The notes: generated by a model from the sequence alone, not told the origin. 64,000 nucleotides of DNA from Synechococcus sp. BIOS-U3-1 (GCF_014279975.1 NZ_CP047936.1:992001-1056000), one strand, 5' to 3'; counted from the first letter of the stretch, positions 47,363 to 55,979 are shown. Program-made: numbers and translations.

Positions 47363-48499
47363 ATGGCTCTGCTTTCCAGTTTGCAAAAACACCTGGACGA
47401 CCGCTTCATTCGGTCCACAGCGGTCCAACACGGAAAGACCCTGGCCCTCCGCGGAACTTTTAAGCAGCGCGACGGCAGCAGCAAGCGAATGCGTGTCTCT
47501 TTGGATCTACCGGCTGAAAATGATCAGCTCATCCATGCTGAGTCCCGAGCCTCAGAATTCTGGGCTGAGTATCAACGCCTGGGGTATTTGCCGAATCCCA
47601 TGCCCTGGGTGGTGAAGGTAATGCCGCTTCCTTCTGCCAAGACTTTGACGGTCACCAGTGCAATTGGTCAGTTAGAGGCTGATTTTTTTCGAGGCAAAGA
47701 AGGTAACGCTCAGCAGAGACGAAGTTGGGCTCGTATTGCTGATGTTCTTCAACACCTCAAACCTGTCGGCAACGCCGCAGTAACTACTGATCTGTTGGTT
47801 GCTGTTGCTGAACAGTGCAGTGACCCTCAGACACGGGTCCGGCAAGACGCCTGCAAACAGTTCAAGCGTTTGGCAAAGCTGGTTGGCTTGAAAGAGTTAG
47901 AGCGCTTCGATTCGATTCGAGGTGACTACAAGCCAAAGCAGCGCAGCAGTTTTGATGAGTCGCTGTTGATCGATTTGATCGACGGCCTTCGCGACGATGG
48001 CCAATACGGATGGCTCACGGCCGCATTGTTCGTGTACGGCACGAGACCAGCAGAAACCTGGAGCCTGATCCCCAAAGACAACGGCACAGCTTTCGCAGTC
48101 AACCTGCCCAAGGGCAAGTCACCCCATCCGAAGTACCCCCTCGCACTTCCGCAGGAGCTGGTCAGTCGGTGGAGGCTGTTGGAGGTTGACCGACGGTGGA
48201 GCTTTGATCTCGGTTCCTATGACAGCGAATATGCGAAGTATCTAGGCAATCAATGGTGTCGCTGGGTCCAGGTAAGAGCCAAGCGGATTGAGGGATTGGC
48301 TGGTCTGCAACTGATGGACTTGAGACATGCCTGGGGCATCCGGTCAATCCATGCTGATCTTGATCCGCGCAAGGCGGCCAAAAGCATGGGCCACAGCATT
48401 GAGATGCACTTCCGTACTTACAACTCCACCTATGACGAGCTGGATGCGGAGCGAGCTGCAGCAGCTCTTACTAAGCGCCAGCAGCAGATGCAGCAGTAA
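47363..48499 (+). CDS. Tyrosine recombinase (integrase)
   Basis: This 378-aa protein has the catalytic set of tyrosine recombinases in the C-terminal half: Arg in LFVYGTRPAE, HxxR in DLRHAWGIR, then GHS, and the nucleophile Tyr in MHFRTYN. The N-terminal arm domain is present. It starts next to tRNA-Ser but on the 5' side of that gene, so the link is suggestive only. It may have brought the island to its right. Confidence 0.85.
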   Translation: MALLSSLQKHLDDRFIRSTAVQHGKTLALRGTFKQRDGSSKRMRVSLDLPAENDQLIHAESRASEFWAEYQRLGYLPNPMPWVVKVMPLPSAKTLTVTSAIGQLEADFFRGKEGNAQQRRSWARIADVLQHLKPVGNAAVTTDLLVAVAEQCSDPQTRVRQDACKQFKRLAKLVGLKELERFDSIRGDYKPKQRSSFDESLLIDLIDGLRDDGQYGWLTAALFVYGTRPAETWSLIPKDNGTAFAVNLPKGKSPHPKYPLALPQELVSRWRLLEVDRRWSFDLGSYDSEYAKYLGNQWCRWVQVRAKRIEGLAGLQLMDLRHAWGIRSIHADLDPRKAAKSMGHSIEMHFRTYNSTYDELDAERAAAALTKRQQQMQQ

Positions 48500-48565
48500 A
48501 CGCGATTAAGGATTAACGCCTGGAGCCCTAGGCCTTGCTAGTACAGGCGTTCTGCTTTCGTGTCT

Positions 48566-48838
48566 ATGTCGGTTGATCATGGGGTCTACGACTCACCAGA
48601 CTCAGAACGGCCCATCTTTCTGGATGTCGCTCCAGGGATGACGGTCATCGTCAAACACGACCTTCAGATCGGAGAGAAGCGCGACAAGGATTGGTGGATG
48701 GGGCAGGTGATCCACTGCGGCGGAGCTGCCCGTGATCCGAAGATCCACAACCTCTTTCAGATCGCTGATGTGGACACCGGAGCGATTCGCTGGGTGAACG
48801 CAGATCTGGTCAGTCACATCCTTCCAGCGACTGACTGA
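48566..48838 (+). CDS. DUF3104-like protein
   Basis: This 90-aa protein (ATG at 48566) has the block WWMGQVIHCGGAARDPK and the ending ADVDTGAIRWVNADL, the pattern of DUF3104 proteins that occur in marine picocyanobacteria. Function unknown. It follows the integrase by about 70 bp in the same direction. Confidence 0.7.
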   Translation: MSVDHGVYDSPDSERPIFLDVAPGMTVIVKHDLQIGEKRDKDWWMGQVIHCGGAARDPKIHNLFQIADVDTGAIRWVNADLVSHILPATD

Positions 48839-48892
48839 CGAAAACACCCGTTTAGGGGATGCGCCTTCACCACCCTTTCAGCGACGGTGATT

Positions 48893-48980
48893 TTCTATTA
48901 ACTAATAACTACTGCGCTCAATCGTGGCAGGCATTGAAGGCTGATTCATGAGCTTTTAGGTGTGATTGAAGAAATAAAAA
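48893..48980 (-). repeat. Orphan copy of the Nif11 upstream spacer
   Basis: The sequence CTACTGCGCTCAATCGTGG ... GATTGAAGAAATAAAAAGC is the distal part of the conserved region upstream of the Nif11 genes at 49289 and 63774, but here no Nif11 gene follows on its minus-strand side: it abuts the island end. It marks the point where the peptide cluster was interrupted or truncated. Confidence 0.65.
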
Positions 48981-49004
48981 GCCCCTATCAATGCAGGAGC
49001 TTCA
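48978..49004 (-). terminator. Terminator of the Nif11 gene at 49053
   Basis: Minus-strand AAGCTCCT/AGGGGCTT imperfect stem followed by T-run, about 50 bp after the stop. Confidence 0.6.
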
Positions 49005-49052
49005 GGTTTGATATGTTTAGAAAGATGGTCAGTTTGGAGACAACACAATTGG

Positions 49053-49289
49053 TCACCTACACATAGTGGCACAAATAGATCCACCTTTAGTATGATCGCC
49101 ACCACCACCCGAAACACCTTCTAGCTCCTCTTCACTGAGCTGACTGATCTTATCAGCAGTGAATTCGTGGCCGTGTTCTTTAGCAATGCCCACAATATCT
49201 TCAGGTGACTTAGCTGCCTTTAGCTTGTCTTGAAGATTGGAGTCGCCTTTGACCTTTTCTAGGAAGGCTTTGAGTTGTTCTAGGGACAT
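49053..49289 (-). CDS. Nif11-leader precursor, two-Cys core
   Basis: The leader of 62 residues ends EELEGVSGG and the core is GGDHTKGGSICATMCR, with two Cys plus Thr and Ser residues that could be dehydrated and cyclised. The 3' flank is nearly identical to that of the gene at 45548, which shows recent duplication. Confidence 0.87.
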   Translation of the reverse strand: MSLEQLKAFLEKVKGDSNLQDKLKAAKSPEDIVGIAKEHGHEFTADKISQLSEEELEGVSGGGGDHTKGGSICATMCR

Positions 49290-49345
49290 GGGTATCAGGT
49301 CTGTTCAGCAGTCATAGCAACGTTCCGCTGCAGTGTCTTTGGCTA
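49290..49345 (-). promoter_or_regulatory. Conserved Nif11-precursor promoter, type 1
   Basis: TTAGCCAAAGACACTGCAGC, then TTGCTATGACTGCTGAACAG and ACCTGATACCC before the ATG. Same as at 45319 and 63775. Confidence 0.65.
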
Positions 49346-49414
49346 ACAATTACTGCGCTCAATCGTGCCAGGTATTGGAGACTAATGGCGGGCTTATTTG
49401 GTTGATTGAAGAAA

Positions 49415-49443
49415 TAAAAAGCCCCTGCCGTTGCAGGGACTTT
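49415..49443 (-). terminator. Terminator of the Nif11 gene at 49489
   Basis: Minus-strand CCCTGCAACGGCAGGGGC followed by TTTTT, about 45 bp after the stop codon. Confidence 0.85.
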
Positions 49444-49488
49444 AACGTATCTGCGATTTGTTATCAAATTAACGCTTGCAATTAGACA

Positions 49489-49755
49489 TTAATCGGCGAA
49501 ATTAACTGGGCTATTGTTGAGGACCCCAGGACCAGGACCAGGACCAGGAGGTGGAGGAGGAGGAACAAATCCACCAGCCACAACTTCTAGCTCCTCTTCA
49601 CTGAGAAGGCTGAACTTATCTACAGTAAATTCATGACCATGTTCTTTAGCAATTTCTACAACATCTTCAGGTGACTTAGCTGCCTTTAGCTTGTCTTGAA
49701 GATTGGAGTCGCCTTTGACCTTTTCTAGGAAGGCTTTGAGTTGTTCTAGGGACAT
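49489..49755 (-). CDS. Nif11-leader precursor with a Cys-free polyproline core
   Basis: The leader (62 residues) is standard and ends LEVVAGG. The 26-residue core consists of FVPPPPPPGPGPGPG then NNSPVNFAD and has no Cys at all, so no thioether ring can be made. It could be a decoy, a decayed copy, or a product of a different modification. The leader is nearly identical to that of its neighbour at 49289. Confidence 0.85.
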   Translation of the reverse strand: MSLEQLKAFLEKVKGDSNLQDKLKAAKSPEDVVEIAKEHGHEFTVDKFSLLSEEELEVVAGGFVPPPPPPGPGPGPGVLNNSPVNFAD

Positions 49756-49809
49756 GGGTAGCAGGTCTGTTCAGCAGTCATAGGCACGGTCAGCAGCGTT
49801 GTCAGTTAG
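49756..49809 (-). promoter_or_regulatory. Conserved Nif11-precursor promoter, diverged
   Basis: Contains the conserved CTATGACTGCTGAACAGACC and a diverged upstream half (TTGCTAACTGACAACGCTGC). Confidence 0.55.
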
Positions 49810-49810
49810 C

Positions 49811-49833
49811 AATAAAAAAGCCCGCTAAGTACG
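49811..49833 (-). terminator. Terminator between Nif11 units
   Basis: Minus-strand CGCCCG-TACTTAG-CGGGC followed by six T. Confidence 0.7.
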
Positions 49834-49893
49834 GGCGATGGTGCCAGGTATTGAAGGCTGATTTATGAACTTATTGGTAAGATTAAAGAAGTA

Positions 49894-49920
49894 AAAAGCC
49901 CTTGCTAATGCAAGGGCTTT
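49894..49920 (-). terminator. Terminator of the Nif11 gene at 50001
   Basis: AAAGCCCTTGC-TAAT-GCAAGGGCTTT, a perfect 11-bp stem with T-run on the minus strand. Confidence 0.92.
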
Positions 49921-50000
49921 GGGTGTGTAGCGTGTGTTGCATGCATGTGTTGTGTGTGTTGCCCCTCAGCAATAGCGTTTAATGCATGTGTTTGTGTGGC

Positions 50001-50237
50001 TCAAAATCCTCCATGGCAGGGCATGCATGTGTGCTTGTTCCATGTGTTGTTTGCTCCAGCCACGCCTTCCAGCTCCTTTTCACTGAGTTGGCTGATGTGC
50101 TGGGATTCAAATTCGTGACCGTGCTCCTTAGCAATAGACACCACATCGTCTGATGATTTAGCTGCCTTGAGTCGGTCTTGGAGGCTGGTGTCGCCTTTGA
50201 CCTTTTCTAGGAAGGCTTTGAGTTGTTCTAGGGACAT
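50001..50237 (-). CDS. Nif11-leader precursor with a GA cleavage site
   Basis: The leader ends KELEGVAGA, with the second glycine replaced by alanine. GA sites are also used by C39 peptidases. The 16-aa core NNTWNKHTCMPCHGGF has two Cys and two Thr. Promoter type 2. Confidence 0.83.
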   Translation of the reverse strand: MSLEQLKAFLEKVKGDTSLQDRLKAAKSSDDVVSIAKEHGHEFESQHISQLSEKELEGVAGANNTWNKHTCMPCHGGF

Positions 50238-50300
50238 GGGTATCAGGTCTGTTCAGCAGTCATAGCAACGGTTGACAGGAAGCACCGTATTCACTTGCTT
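50238..50300 (-). promoter_or_regulatory. Conserved Nif11-precursor promoter, type 2
   Basis: TTGCTATGACTGCTGAACAG next to the start, with GAATACGGTGCTTCCTGTC upstream, matching the promoter at 45767. Confidence 0.6.
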
Positions 50301-50303
50301 GAC

Positions 50304-50330
50304 ATAAAAAACCCCGCACTTGGCGGGGCT
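50304..50330 (-). terminator. Terminator of the peptide gene at 50397
   Basis: Minus-strand AGCCCCGCCAAGTGCGGGG then TTTTTT, about 65 bp after the stop. Confidence 0.88.
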
Positions 50331-50396
50331 GGTGATCAGAATGTGAATGAGGCGATTGCTTGCGCAGGAGTCATGCCAGTGGGCCACGGCCACCGT

Positions 50397-50564
50397 TTAA
50401 CCATTCCCAAATTCGAAGCGTGGGGGAGTAATTCGGGCCGCGTTATACAGGAACCGAACGACATCCTGCCCGAAATTGCCACCTGCCACGCATTCAAGTT
50501 GATCAATTGTCAGCTCTTGGTCGAGCAGTTCAGCGTTGTTGTAGTCAGTGTTGAAAGTAGTCAT
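50397..50564 (-). CDS. Double-glycine-leader peptide precursor
   Basis: From the ATG at 50564 (55 aa), the leader LLDQELTIDQLECVAGG ends with GG at 28-29. The core is 26 residues (NFGQDVVRFLYNAARITPP...) with no Cys, mildly cationic. The first 10 residues are the same as in the gene at 44483 except for one position. A CACCAGA-repeat promoter lies at 50637-50699. The frame is open to 50651, but the region upstream is the conserved promoter, so that part is not coding. Confidence 0.8.
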   Translation of the reverse strand: MTTFNTDYNNAELLDQELTIDQLECVAGGNFGQDVVRFLYNAARITPPRFEFGNG

Positions 50565-50636
50565 TGTTTTAAAGGGGATAAGTGTGTGAGGTGTGTTGGG
50601 GTGTTGCCCCCTCGACTCCTTCAAGATCACAGCCCC

Positions 50637-50699
50637 TCTGGTGAACCCCACTACACAGCTCTGGTGTAGACCCCAAGATGTTCTGGTGAGCTTCTGGTG
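50637..50699 (-). promoter_or_regulatory. Phased CACCAGA-repeat regulatory region, copy 3
   Basis: TCTGGTG heptamers at 50637, 50660, 50682 and 50693, all four exact, spaced 23, 22 and 11 bp. It is the best copy in the window and defines the consensus. A small inverted repeat, CTACAC/GTGTAG, sits at the middle copy. Confidence 0.8.
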
Positions 50700-50772
50700 A
50701 ACCGCTCAGATCCCAGTGTCTGAAAGCTCTTAGTTCACGCGGAAGCCGGTGACGCCAAGGCTCCAGGGCAAT

Positions 50773-50798
50773 GAAAAAGCCCTGCGCTCGGCAGGGTT
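50773..50798 (-). terminator. Terminator of the gene at 50797
   Basis: Minus-strand CCCTGCCGAGCGCAGGG followed by CTTTTTC; it overlaps the stop of the hypothetical gene. Confidence 0.7.
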
Positions 50799-51162
50799 AT
50801 GGACGGCTTGCAATCCATCGATTGATTGGTGTCATCGCTTCCTCTAACGCTTCATCACTTAGCGGCTCCAGCTTTCGCCATAGCGGTGACGCTGCATTGA
50901 ATCGAGTGTGGTTCTGCACGTGCCTTTGCAATGACGGCAGACCATCAGGGTCTGTCTCTAAATAAATGCCCCTTTTGTCCACTCCATCCCGTAAGTAGTC
51001 ATCTAATTGGCCATCACGGTGCATTCGTCGCAATGTCACGCATGAGCGAAACCCAAGGTGGGAACTTGCATTATTCAGATTTAAGACGGCCATAATCTCA
51101 ATTAGGTGATCAACCAATGATTCGCTGGCGCTATTGGAAAAGTGCGCGCACGGACGACCCAC
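50797..51162 (-). CDS. Hypothetical protein, possibly 5'-truncated
   Basis: This 121-aa frame begins with GTG at 51162, but the same frame stays open without ATG up to a stop near 51252, and the translated upstream part still looks coding. So the gene is likely a fragment that lost its 5' end. The protein is soluble, with Leu-rich helical parts. I do not recognise it. Confidence 0.5.
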   Translation of the reverse strand: MGRPCAHFSNSASESLVDHLIEIMAVLNLNNASSHLGFRSCVTLRRMHRDGQLDDYLRDGVDKRGIYLETDPDGLPSLQRHVQNHTRFNAASPLWRKLEPLSDEALEEAMTPINRWIASRP

Positions 51163-51297
51163 GTCGTTTTGTCCAGTAGGACCCAGCCCAATTGGTGATT
51201 CCCACTTTGAAAGCCAATCTGCATCTGATTCATACTTTTGGCCTTCCCTTTAAAGGCTTTTCATGCATCCACGACACCAGGCCAGAAGGGCAATGAT

Positions 51298-51474
51298 TCA
51301 TCGATCACCCTCGCAGAAGAACTCTCCGCCACCCTTTCGGCGGAGAAACTCTTTCGCAATCAACCTGGATAAAGATTCTGATGGAGTCTTCCTCAATTCC
51401 ATGGCCATTTGCGCAAGTGATTCAAGAGAAGAATCGCCATCTTCACCCAGAGGATTGTTTCGCCCAAAGTTCAT
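51298..51474 (-). CDS. 58-aa small protein at the end of the RM-like operon
   Basis: The frame from ATG at 51474 to TGA at 51298 encodes 58 residues with a helical, Lys/Arg- and Leu-rich middle (LRKTPSESLSRLIAKEFLRR). It lies 64 bp downstream of the 282-aa gene and in the same direction, so it is probably the fourth gene of the operon. It could be a small regulator or nuclease partner, which is only a guess. Confidence 0.5.
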   Translation of the reverse strand: MNFGRNNPLGEDGDSSLESLAQMAMELRKTPSESLSRLIAKEFLRRKGGGEFFCEGDR

Positions 51475-51538
51475 CTCATTTCTACCATAAAGACCAAAAG
51501 CAATAGCTCAAAAATTGAGCAAAACAAAAAAGAGCACA

Positions 51539-52387
51539 TTAATCATCCTTGACAAGATCGGCAAGACAATCAACAAGTTCACGAATTCTTTGCTTGGTCA
51601 TCGCTGCAGTTAAACGCTCAGCTATTTGCTTCGTATCGTTTGTGATGTAGAGCTGCCTGGATGGCCCACGTTTTTGAAGACCGCAATAGATGCGCCCTTC
51701 ATTGACCGACATCTCCCCTTGCTCCACCTTTACCCAAGCCTCTTGGCATAAAGCGTGGTCCTTTCCATAGCGCTTACACCTGTCAGGGTCCGCAGCGTAT
51801 GCCCTTAGCTGCTGGCGAGCACCAGCCTTGGTATTTGAATGGAACTTGGCTGAAAAAGGCGTCCTTTCTACACCTCGTTTAGGGCCTCTTTGACCATGCC
51901 CGAGCTTTGTCTCTTCATGAATCAAATCAAGGATCTCATCGTCACCTGTCACCTCAGCAATTCGTAGTGCATCTGGGCGTATAGCCAAGCGGTCAACCGG
52001 ATCTAAGGCACTCACAAGTGACTTAATCGCTTGATGCTGCACTGCATTTGCTTTGACCTCTACCTGACAGACATAAGGTAGAACTTTTGTCACCGTCGTA
52101 TTCAGACCGCCGTTATCCGAAGAGTCCTCAACCCATTCGCGGAAGCTATCCCAACGTTTAACAAGCCTTGAAGTTGCTGCATAACCGATCTCCCAACCAC
52201 GCCGTGCAATGAACTGCTGAAGCTCACCTGCAATACCCGCAGCAACTGCGGGATGGCTCACCGTCTGCTGCATCTGTTCGATCTGCATCGTGTTCATCTG
52301 AACCTCACTGTCCAACGTCAAGCGCCAAACATCACGACGCTTAAGATCTACTGAAGCTTGATCTAACTGCTTTGTGAAAGTTGTCAT
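51539..52387 (-). CDS. Unknown protein in the RM-like operon
   Basis: This 282-aa protein has a Gln/Met-rich N-terminal helix region and a C-terminal half with Lys/Arg-rich segments. I do not recognise a family. It lies 2 bp after the HNH-helicase gene, which is strong evidence for translation in one operon with it and with the methyltransferase. It may be a specificity or structural subunit. Confidence 0.65.
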   Translation of the reverse strand: MTTFTKQLDQASVDLKRRDVWRLTLDSEVQMNTMQIEQMQQTVSHPAVAAGIAGELQQFIARRGWEIGYAATSRLVKRWDSFREWVEDSSDNGGLNTTVTKVLPYVCQVEVKANAVQHQAIKSLVSALDPVDRLAIRPDALRIAEVTGDDEILDLIHEETKLGHGQRGPKRGVERTPFSAKFHSNTKAGARQQLRAYAADPDRCKRYGKDHALCQEAWVKVEQGEMSVNEGRIYCGLQKRGPSRQLYITNDTKQIAERLTAAMTKQRIRELVDCLADLVKDD

Positions 52388-52389
52388 TT

Positions 52390-54252
52390 TTAGGAAGCCT
52401 CCTCGTTATCCGACATGAAATCCTCAATCAACTCTTCCCAACTTCTTTTTCTCTCCTCTTGAGTATCTCCACCTCGAAGCCACATCTGATGGATATCACC
52501 AGGCGACCTTCCATACTTAAGCGCCCACTTCTCGGCTTTTTTACGTTCTTCTTCAGAAATCAAATGGCTACCAGTTCCATCATGGAGCAAGCTTCCGTCT
52601 GACTCACCTTCAGAGCCAAGCCCTTCGCGTTCGAGGTGTTTTCCTGACGTACCACCAGCACTGCCAATATCTCGATCTTGCTTGATCCGATACTCGGCCG
52701 TTGCAGAGCGCATACTCTCTGCAAGTTCCCACCAGCCTGGCTCCTTCGGAATAAAAACCATTGCATCCTGGAAACCGACGCCTTTCTCCTTACGCAGGAC
52801 TCGACCCACGATTTGATAAAAACTCAGTGGCGCACTGATGTTGGTTGCCCAAACTAGAACTCGCAGGAATGGAATATCAACACCTTCGCTGACCATGCCG
52901 ACGCTGACTAACCAGCGTGGCCGACTCAGATCCCTGTTGTAGCCATATTCGGGCTTTCCCTGAAAAAGCTTCAGCTGTGACTGAGCGTTGCCGCTGATTT
53001 TTTGGTGAACAACAGCGGGCTCTTGGCCTGTAATCGTCTCCAGTAAGCCACCAATCTCGTTGGCATGATCTGTATCACGAGCAACGATCAGACCACCTGC
53101 CCATGGGTGACTACAAGCACGGAGTGACTTGAGCACATCGTCAGCCTTAGCCAGCTGCTCCACCAAATACTTTGCATCTGGGTTATCCCGTGGTGTATCA
53201 AAGACGTGCCACCGACGGTCAGACTGCAACCCTTTGACTTTCTGTAAGTCATGCTCTGGAGATGGGTATACCTCACGCAAGTTTTCCTCTATACCATGCG
53301 CATACTCCTCTCCATCTTTACGGGAACGCCAACTGACTGTTCCAACGTATGGAGTGAAATCGACAGGACGCACCGCAGCATCATTCAATGCCTGGCCGTA
53401 GTCGTAAGAGAAATGGCAGACTACTTCTTGCATGTTTCGACCCGCACAATCGCGATAACGCACGCCCGGGATAATTCCTCCATCACTTCGAAATGGGGTG
53501 CCAGTAGTCATCAGCTTTACCAATGCCTGAGAGAAACACTTTCTATACCCATCACCCCAAGTCATATTGTCTCCAAGGTGGTGCATCTCATCAGCAATCA
53601 CCATCACCCTGCGCTCCTTGCAATAGTGCTCAAGGAGGTTTCGATAGGCAGGGATTCCGACTTGATGATATGAAAGGACCACACCTTTCTGGTAAGTGAA
53701 GTCAAATTCAGCCGAGCGCTTACCTGCTCGTAGAGGCATTGCAAAATACTCTGATTCATCAACAGCCCCCTTACGTAGGTTGTCACTTGGCACTAGGTAG
53801 ATCACCGTCTCAACAACGTTGTGGCTAAGCAAAAATTTTGCCGCTGTAAAACACGCTTTCGTCTTACCAGTACCGGGAAACGCATTAAGGACATAAGGAA
53901 TACGTTCTGCCTCAGCAGGCGTATTAGCTTGATGAATAGCTTGACGGATCAAGCCCAATGGTTGACCGTCAGCATCCTCAAAAGCCATGGTCAAAACTTC
54001 TTTTTGCCAAGGCCGCAGGACTAGACCAGGAGGAAGAATAGGTTCGAGATCGATGTTCATAGATTTAGAGAGATTACAAGAGATACAAAGCGCTTGTCCG
54101 TTCCACAACTCGGTTGGCCCACCTAATGCGAAGGGGACGATATGGTCTGCATGCCATTTCGCAGGATTCAGACCACAACCACAGAGAGAGCAACATCCAT
54201 GAGATCGGAGGAAAAGAGCAACACGCTGACTTGGGCTAAAAGTTCGATTCAT
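52390..54252 (-). CDS. HNH nuclease fused to a superfamily 2 helicase
   Basis: The N-terminus (residues 1-66) is an HNH nuclease with zinc ligands: CSLC (21-24), HADH (34-37), Asn51 and CISC (56-59). The helicase follows: Walker A PGTGKT (126-131), DEMH, TGTPFR, SVGMVSEGVDIP and QIVGRVLRKE. At 620 aa it is shorter than type III Res subunits (about 900-1000 aa) and has no visible C-terminal PD-(D/E)xK domain. It would be the restriction motor and cleavage subunit of a defence system. It lies 42 bp after the methyltransferase gene. Confidence 0.85.
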   Translation of the reverse strand: MNRTFSPSQRVALFLRSHGCCSLCGCGLNPAKWHADHIVPFALGGPTELWNGQALCISCNLSKSMNIDLEPILPPGLVLRPWQKEVLTMAFEDADGQPLGLIRQAIHQANTPAEAERIPYVLNAFPGTGKTKACFTAAKFLLSHNVVETVIYLVPSDNLRKGAVDESEYFAMPLRAGKRSAEFDFTYQKGVVLSYHQVGIPAYRNLLEHYCKERRVMVIADEMHHLGDNMTWGDGYRKCFSQALVKLMTTGTPFRSDGGIIPGVRYRDCAGRNMQEVVCHFSYDYGQALNDAAVRPVDFTPYVGTVSWRSRKDGEEYAHGIEENLREVYPSPEHDLQKVKGLQSDRRWHVFDTPRDNPDAKYLVEQLAKADDVLKSLRACSHPWAGGLIVARDTDHANEIGGLLETITGQEPAVVHQKISGNAQSQLKLFQGKPEYGYNRDLSRPRWLVSVGMVSEGVDIPFLRVLVWATNISAPLSFYQIVGRVLRKEKGVGFQDAMVFIPKEPGWWELAESMRSATAEYRIKQDRDIGSAGGTSGKHLEREGLGSEGESDGSLLHDGTGSHLISEEERKKAEKWALKYGRSPGDIHQMWLRGGDTQEERKRSWEELIEDFMSDNEEAS

Positions 54253-54294
54253 GGGCTTCTTGAGATGGAAGCATTAATACCGAATCTTGGTACG

Positions 54295-55929
54295 TCAATT
54301 TGCGACTGCAAAGAGGTCGCCTTGAGCCACAAGCTGCTGCCTACTAACACGCTCATGATTAAAAACTTCAGTAGCTAAATAGCTTTGGTCAATGACATCC
54401 TGAACAAGCACAATCTGCAGGCTTGGTTGCTTTTTAGTATCACCATTCAGCTTGACCTGTTTACTCTTATTGAAAAGCTCAAGAACCTGTGGGCCAGGAA
54501 GATCAAAACAGATCATCAAACCCATCTCAGCCTTTTTGGCAATCATCAAACGCTTAAGCCTCTCAACATCATTTACAGTCGGCGGCTCATCAAGTGCTGT
54601 TGCATATAAAGCTCTGCAGCGATGCAATCCTTTGCCATCAAAACGCATAAATGGCCGAATACCTACAACACGATCTTTCTCCTTCATAGGCCATGCTGAG
54701 CAACGCATCAAAGCCCAACAGTCGAAGTTACTTTTATCAGATTCGTGAAGAACACGAGCCGAATCAAGGTCTTGGGGGCTACCCCATTCCTCAAGCTGTT
54801 CAACATCAACACCAATTTGATCCAAACGAGCTTTTGCAGTCGTGACAGCTATTGGAGTGAGATCTAACCCAATAAATTGACGATTAAGCTTGGCTGCAGC
54901 AACACAAGTAGTACCACTTCCCATAAAAGGATCAAGAACCACATCACCTTCATTAGAGCCAGTAAGAATAATACGCTCTAAAAGATTAAGAGGCTTTTGA
55001 GTTTCATACCCAGTAGATTCTGACGAACTTCTCTGAAGGCAACCAATGTCCACCCAGACATTACCAATTGGAACACCTCGTGAATCGTCTAAAAATCGCT
55101 TTTGACTAATTCGGCCAGATGACTTCGCCGGATAAACAAGAAGTCCATCCTCATCAAGCTTCCTCATGCTCTCGTAATTATACCTCCAACCTTTTGCCGG
55201 AGGATCATAAGTAATCCCGTTCAGAGCAGTATATCGATAAGTAAGATTAGGCCGTACCGACGGACTAGACAAATCACTTTTACGAAAACGGCGCCCAGAC
55301 TCATCGGTAAATCTATAGAACTTATCTGCGTATTCTTCAGAGAGAGGTTCAGTTTGCTCGTTATAAATCCATGAAGAACCCTTGCTATACCAAAGGAGAG
55401 TGTCCGCACAACGACCAAATGATTTCCTGCTGTCATTTTTAGCCCCAAGCTGTCTCACCCAGGTAATCTGATTGCGATAAGAACTAAGGCCAAATATTGC
55501 ATCCAATATCATCTTAAGATAATGACAGGCAGTATCATCGATGTGAAGGTAAATGCTGCCGTTTTCTTTGAGCACTCTCCGCATCTCAACAAGTCGTCGA
55601 GCCATAAAAACTAGATATGAATAAAGCCCGTCAGGCGGCAACAAAGAGCCAAATGCGATAAGCAAGCGACCTAGCTCTTTGTGATCCTTAGCAAAATGGC
55701 GCAAAGACTTTTGATCATCCATCCCCCAAGACCAAGTATCTACAAAAGCTTTGATTTGTGCCTCAGAACCAAAAATAGCGTTGAAATCCTGCTTAGAATT
55801 AAACGGAGGATCAAGATAAATCAGATCAACCGTATTGCTGGGAATATTCTTTAAGTAGTCAAGATTATCGCCATATCCAAGAACATTCTTATCAAAGCTT
55901 GAAGCCTGAGGACTTGGTGCAACAACCAT
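54295..55929 (-). CDS. DNA methyltransferase, beta class (type III Mod-like)
   Basis: The catalytic motif IV DPPF (residues 40-43, LIYLDPPFNSK) precedes the SAM-binding motif I DPFMGSGTTCVAAAKL (around residue 345), which is the order of beta-class N6-adenine or N4-cytosine DNA methyltransferases such as type III Mod. The stretch ETQKPLNLLERII is the usual one before motif I. At 544 aa it has room for a recognition domain between. It is first in the operon and has the bipartite element 51 bp upstream of its start. Confidence 0.9.
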   Translation of the reverse strand: MVVAPSPQASSFDKNVLGYGDNLDYLKNIPSNTVDLIYLDPPFNSKQDFNAIFGSEAQIKAFVDTWSWGMDDQKSLRHFAKDHKELGRLLIAFGSLLPPDGLYSYLVFMARRLVEMRRVLKENGSIYLHIDDTACHYLKMILDAIFGLSSYRNQITWVRQLGAKNDSRKSFGRCADTLLWYSKGSSWIYNEQTEPLSEEYADKFYRFTDESGRRFRKSDLSSPSVRPNLTYRYTALNGITYDPPAKGWRYNYESMRKLDEDGLLVYPAKSSGRISQKRFLDDSRGVPIGNVWVDIGCLQRSSSESTGYETQKPLNLLERIILTGSNEGDVVLDPFMGSGTTCVAAAKLNRQFIGLDLTPIAVTTAKARLDQIGVDVEQLEEWGSPQDLDSARVLHESDKSNFDCWALMRCSAWPMKEKDRVVGIRPFMRFDGKGLHRCRALYATALDEPPTVNDVERLKRLMIAKKAEMGLMICFDLPGPQVLELFNKSKQVKLNGDTKKQPSLQIVLVQDVIDQSYLATEVFNHERVSRQQLVAQGDLFAVAN

Positions 55930-55979
55930 GACTACGGCTCACTAGAAACATTTATGAATTCATCTTCGTCAGAACGAAT

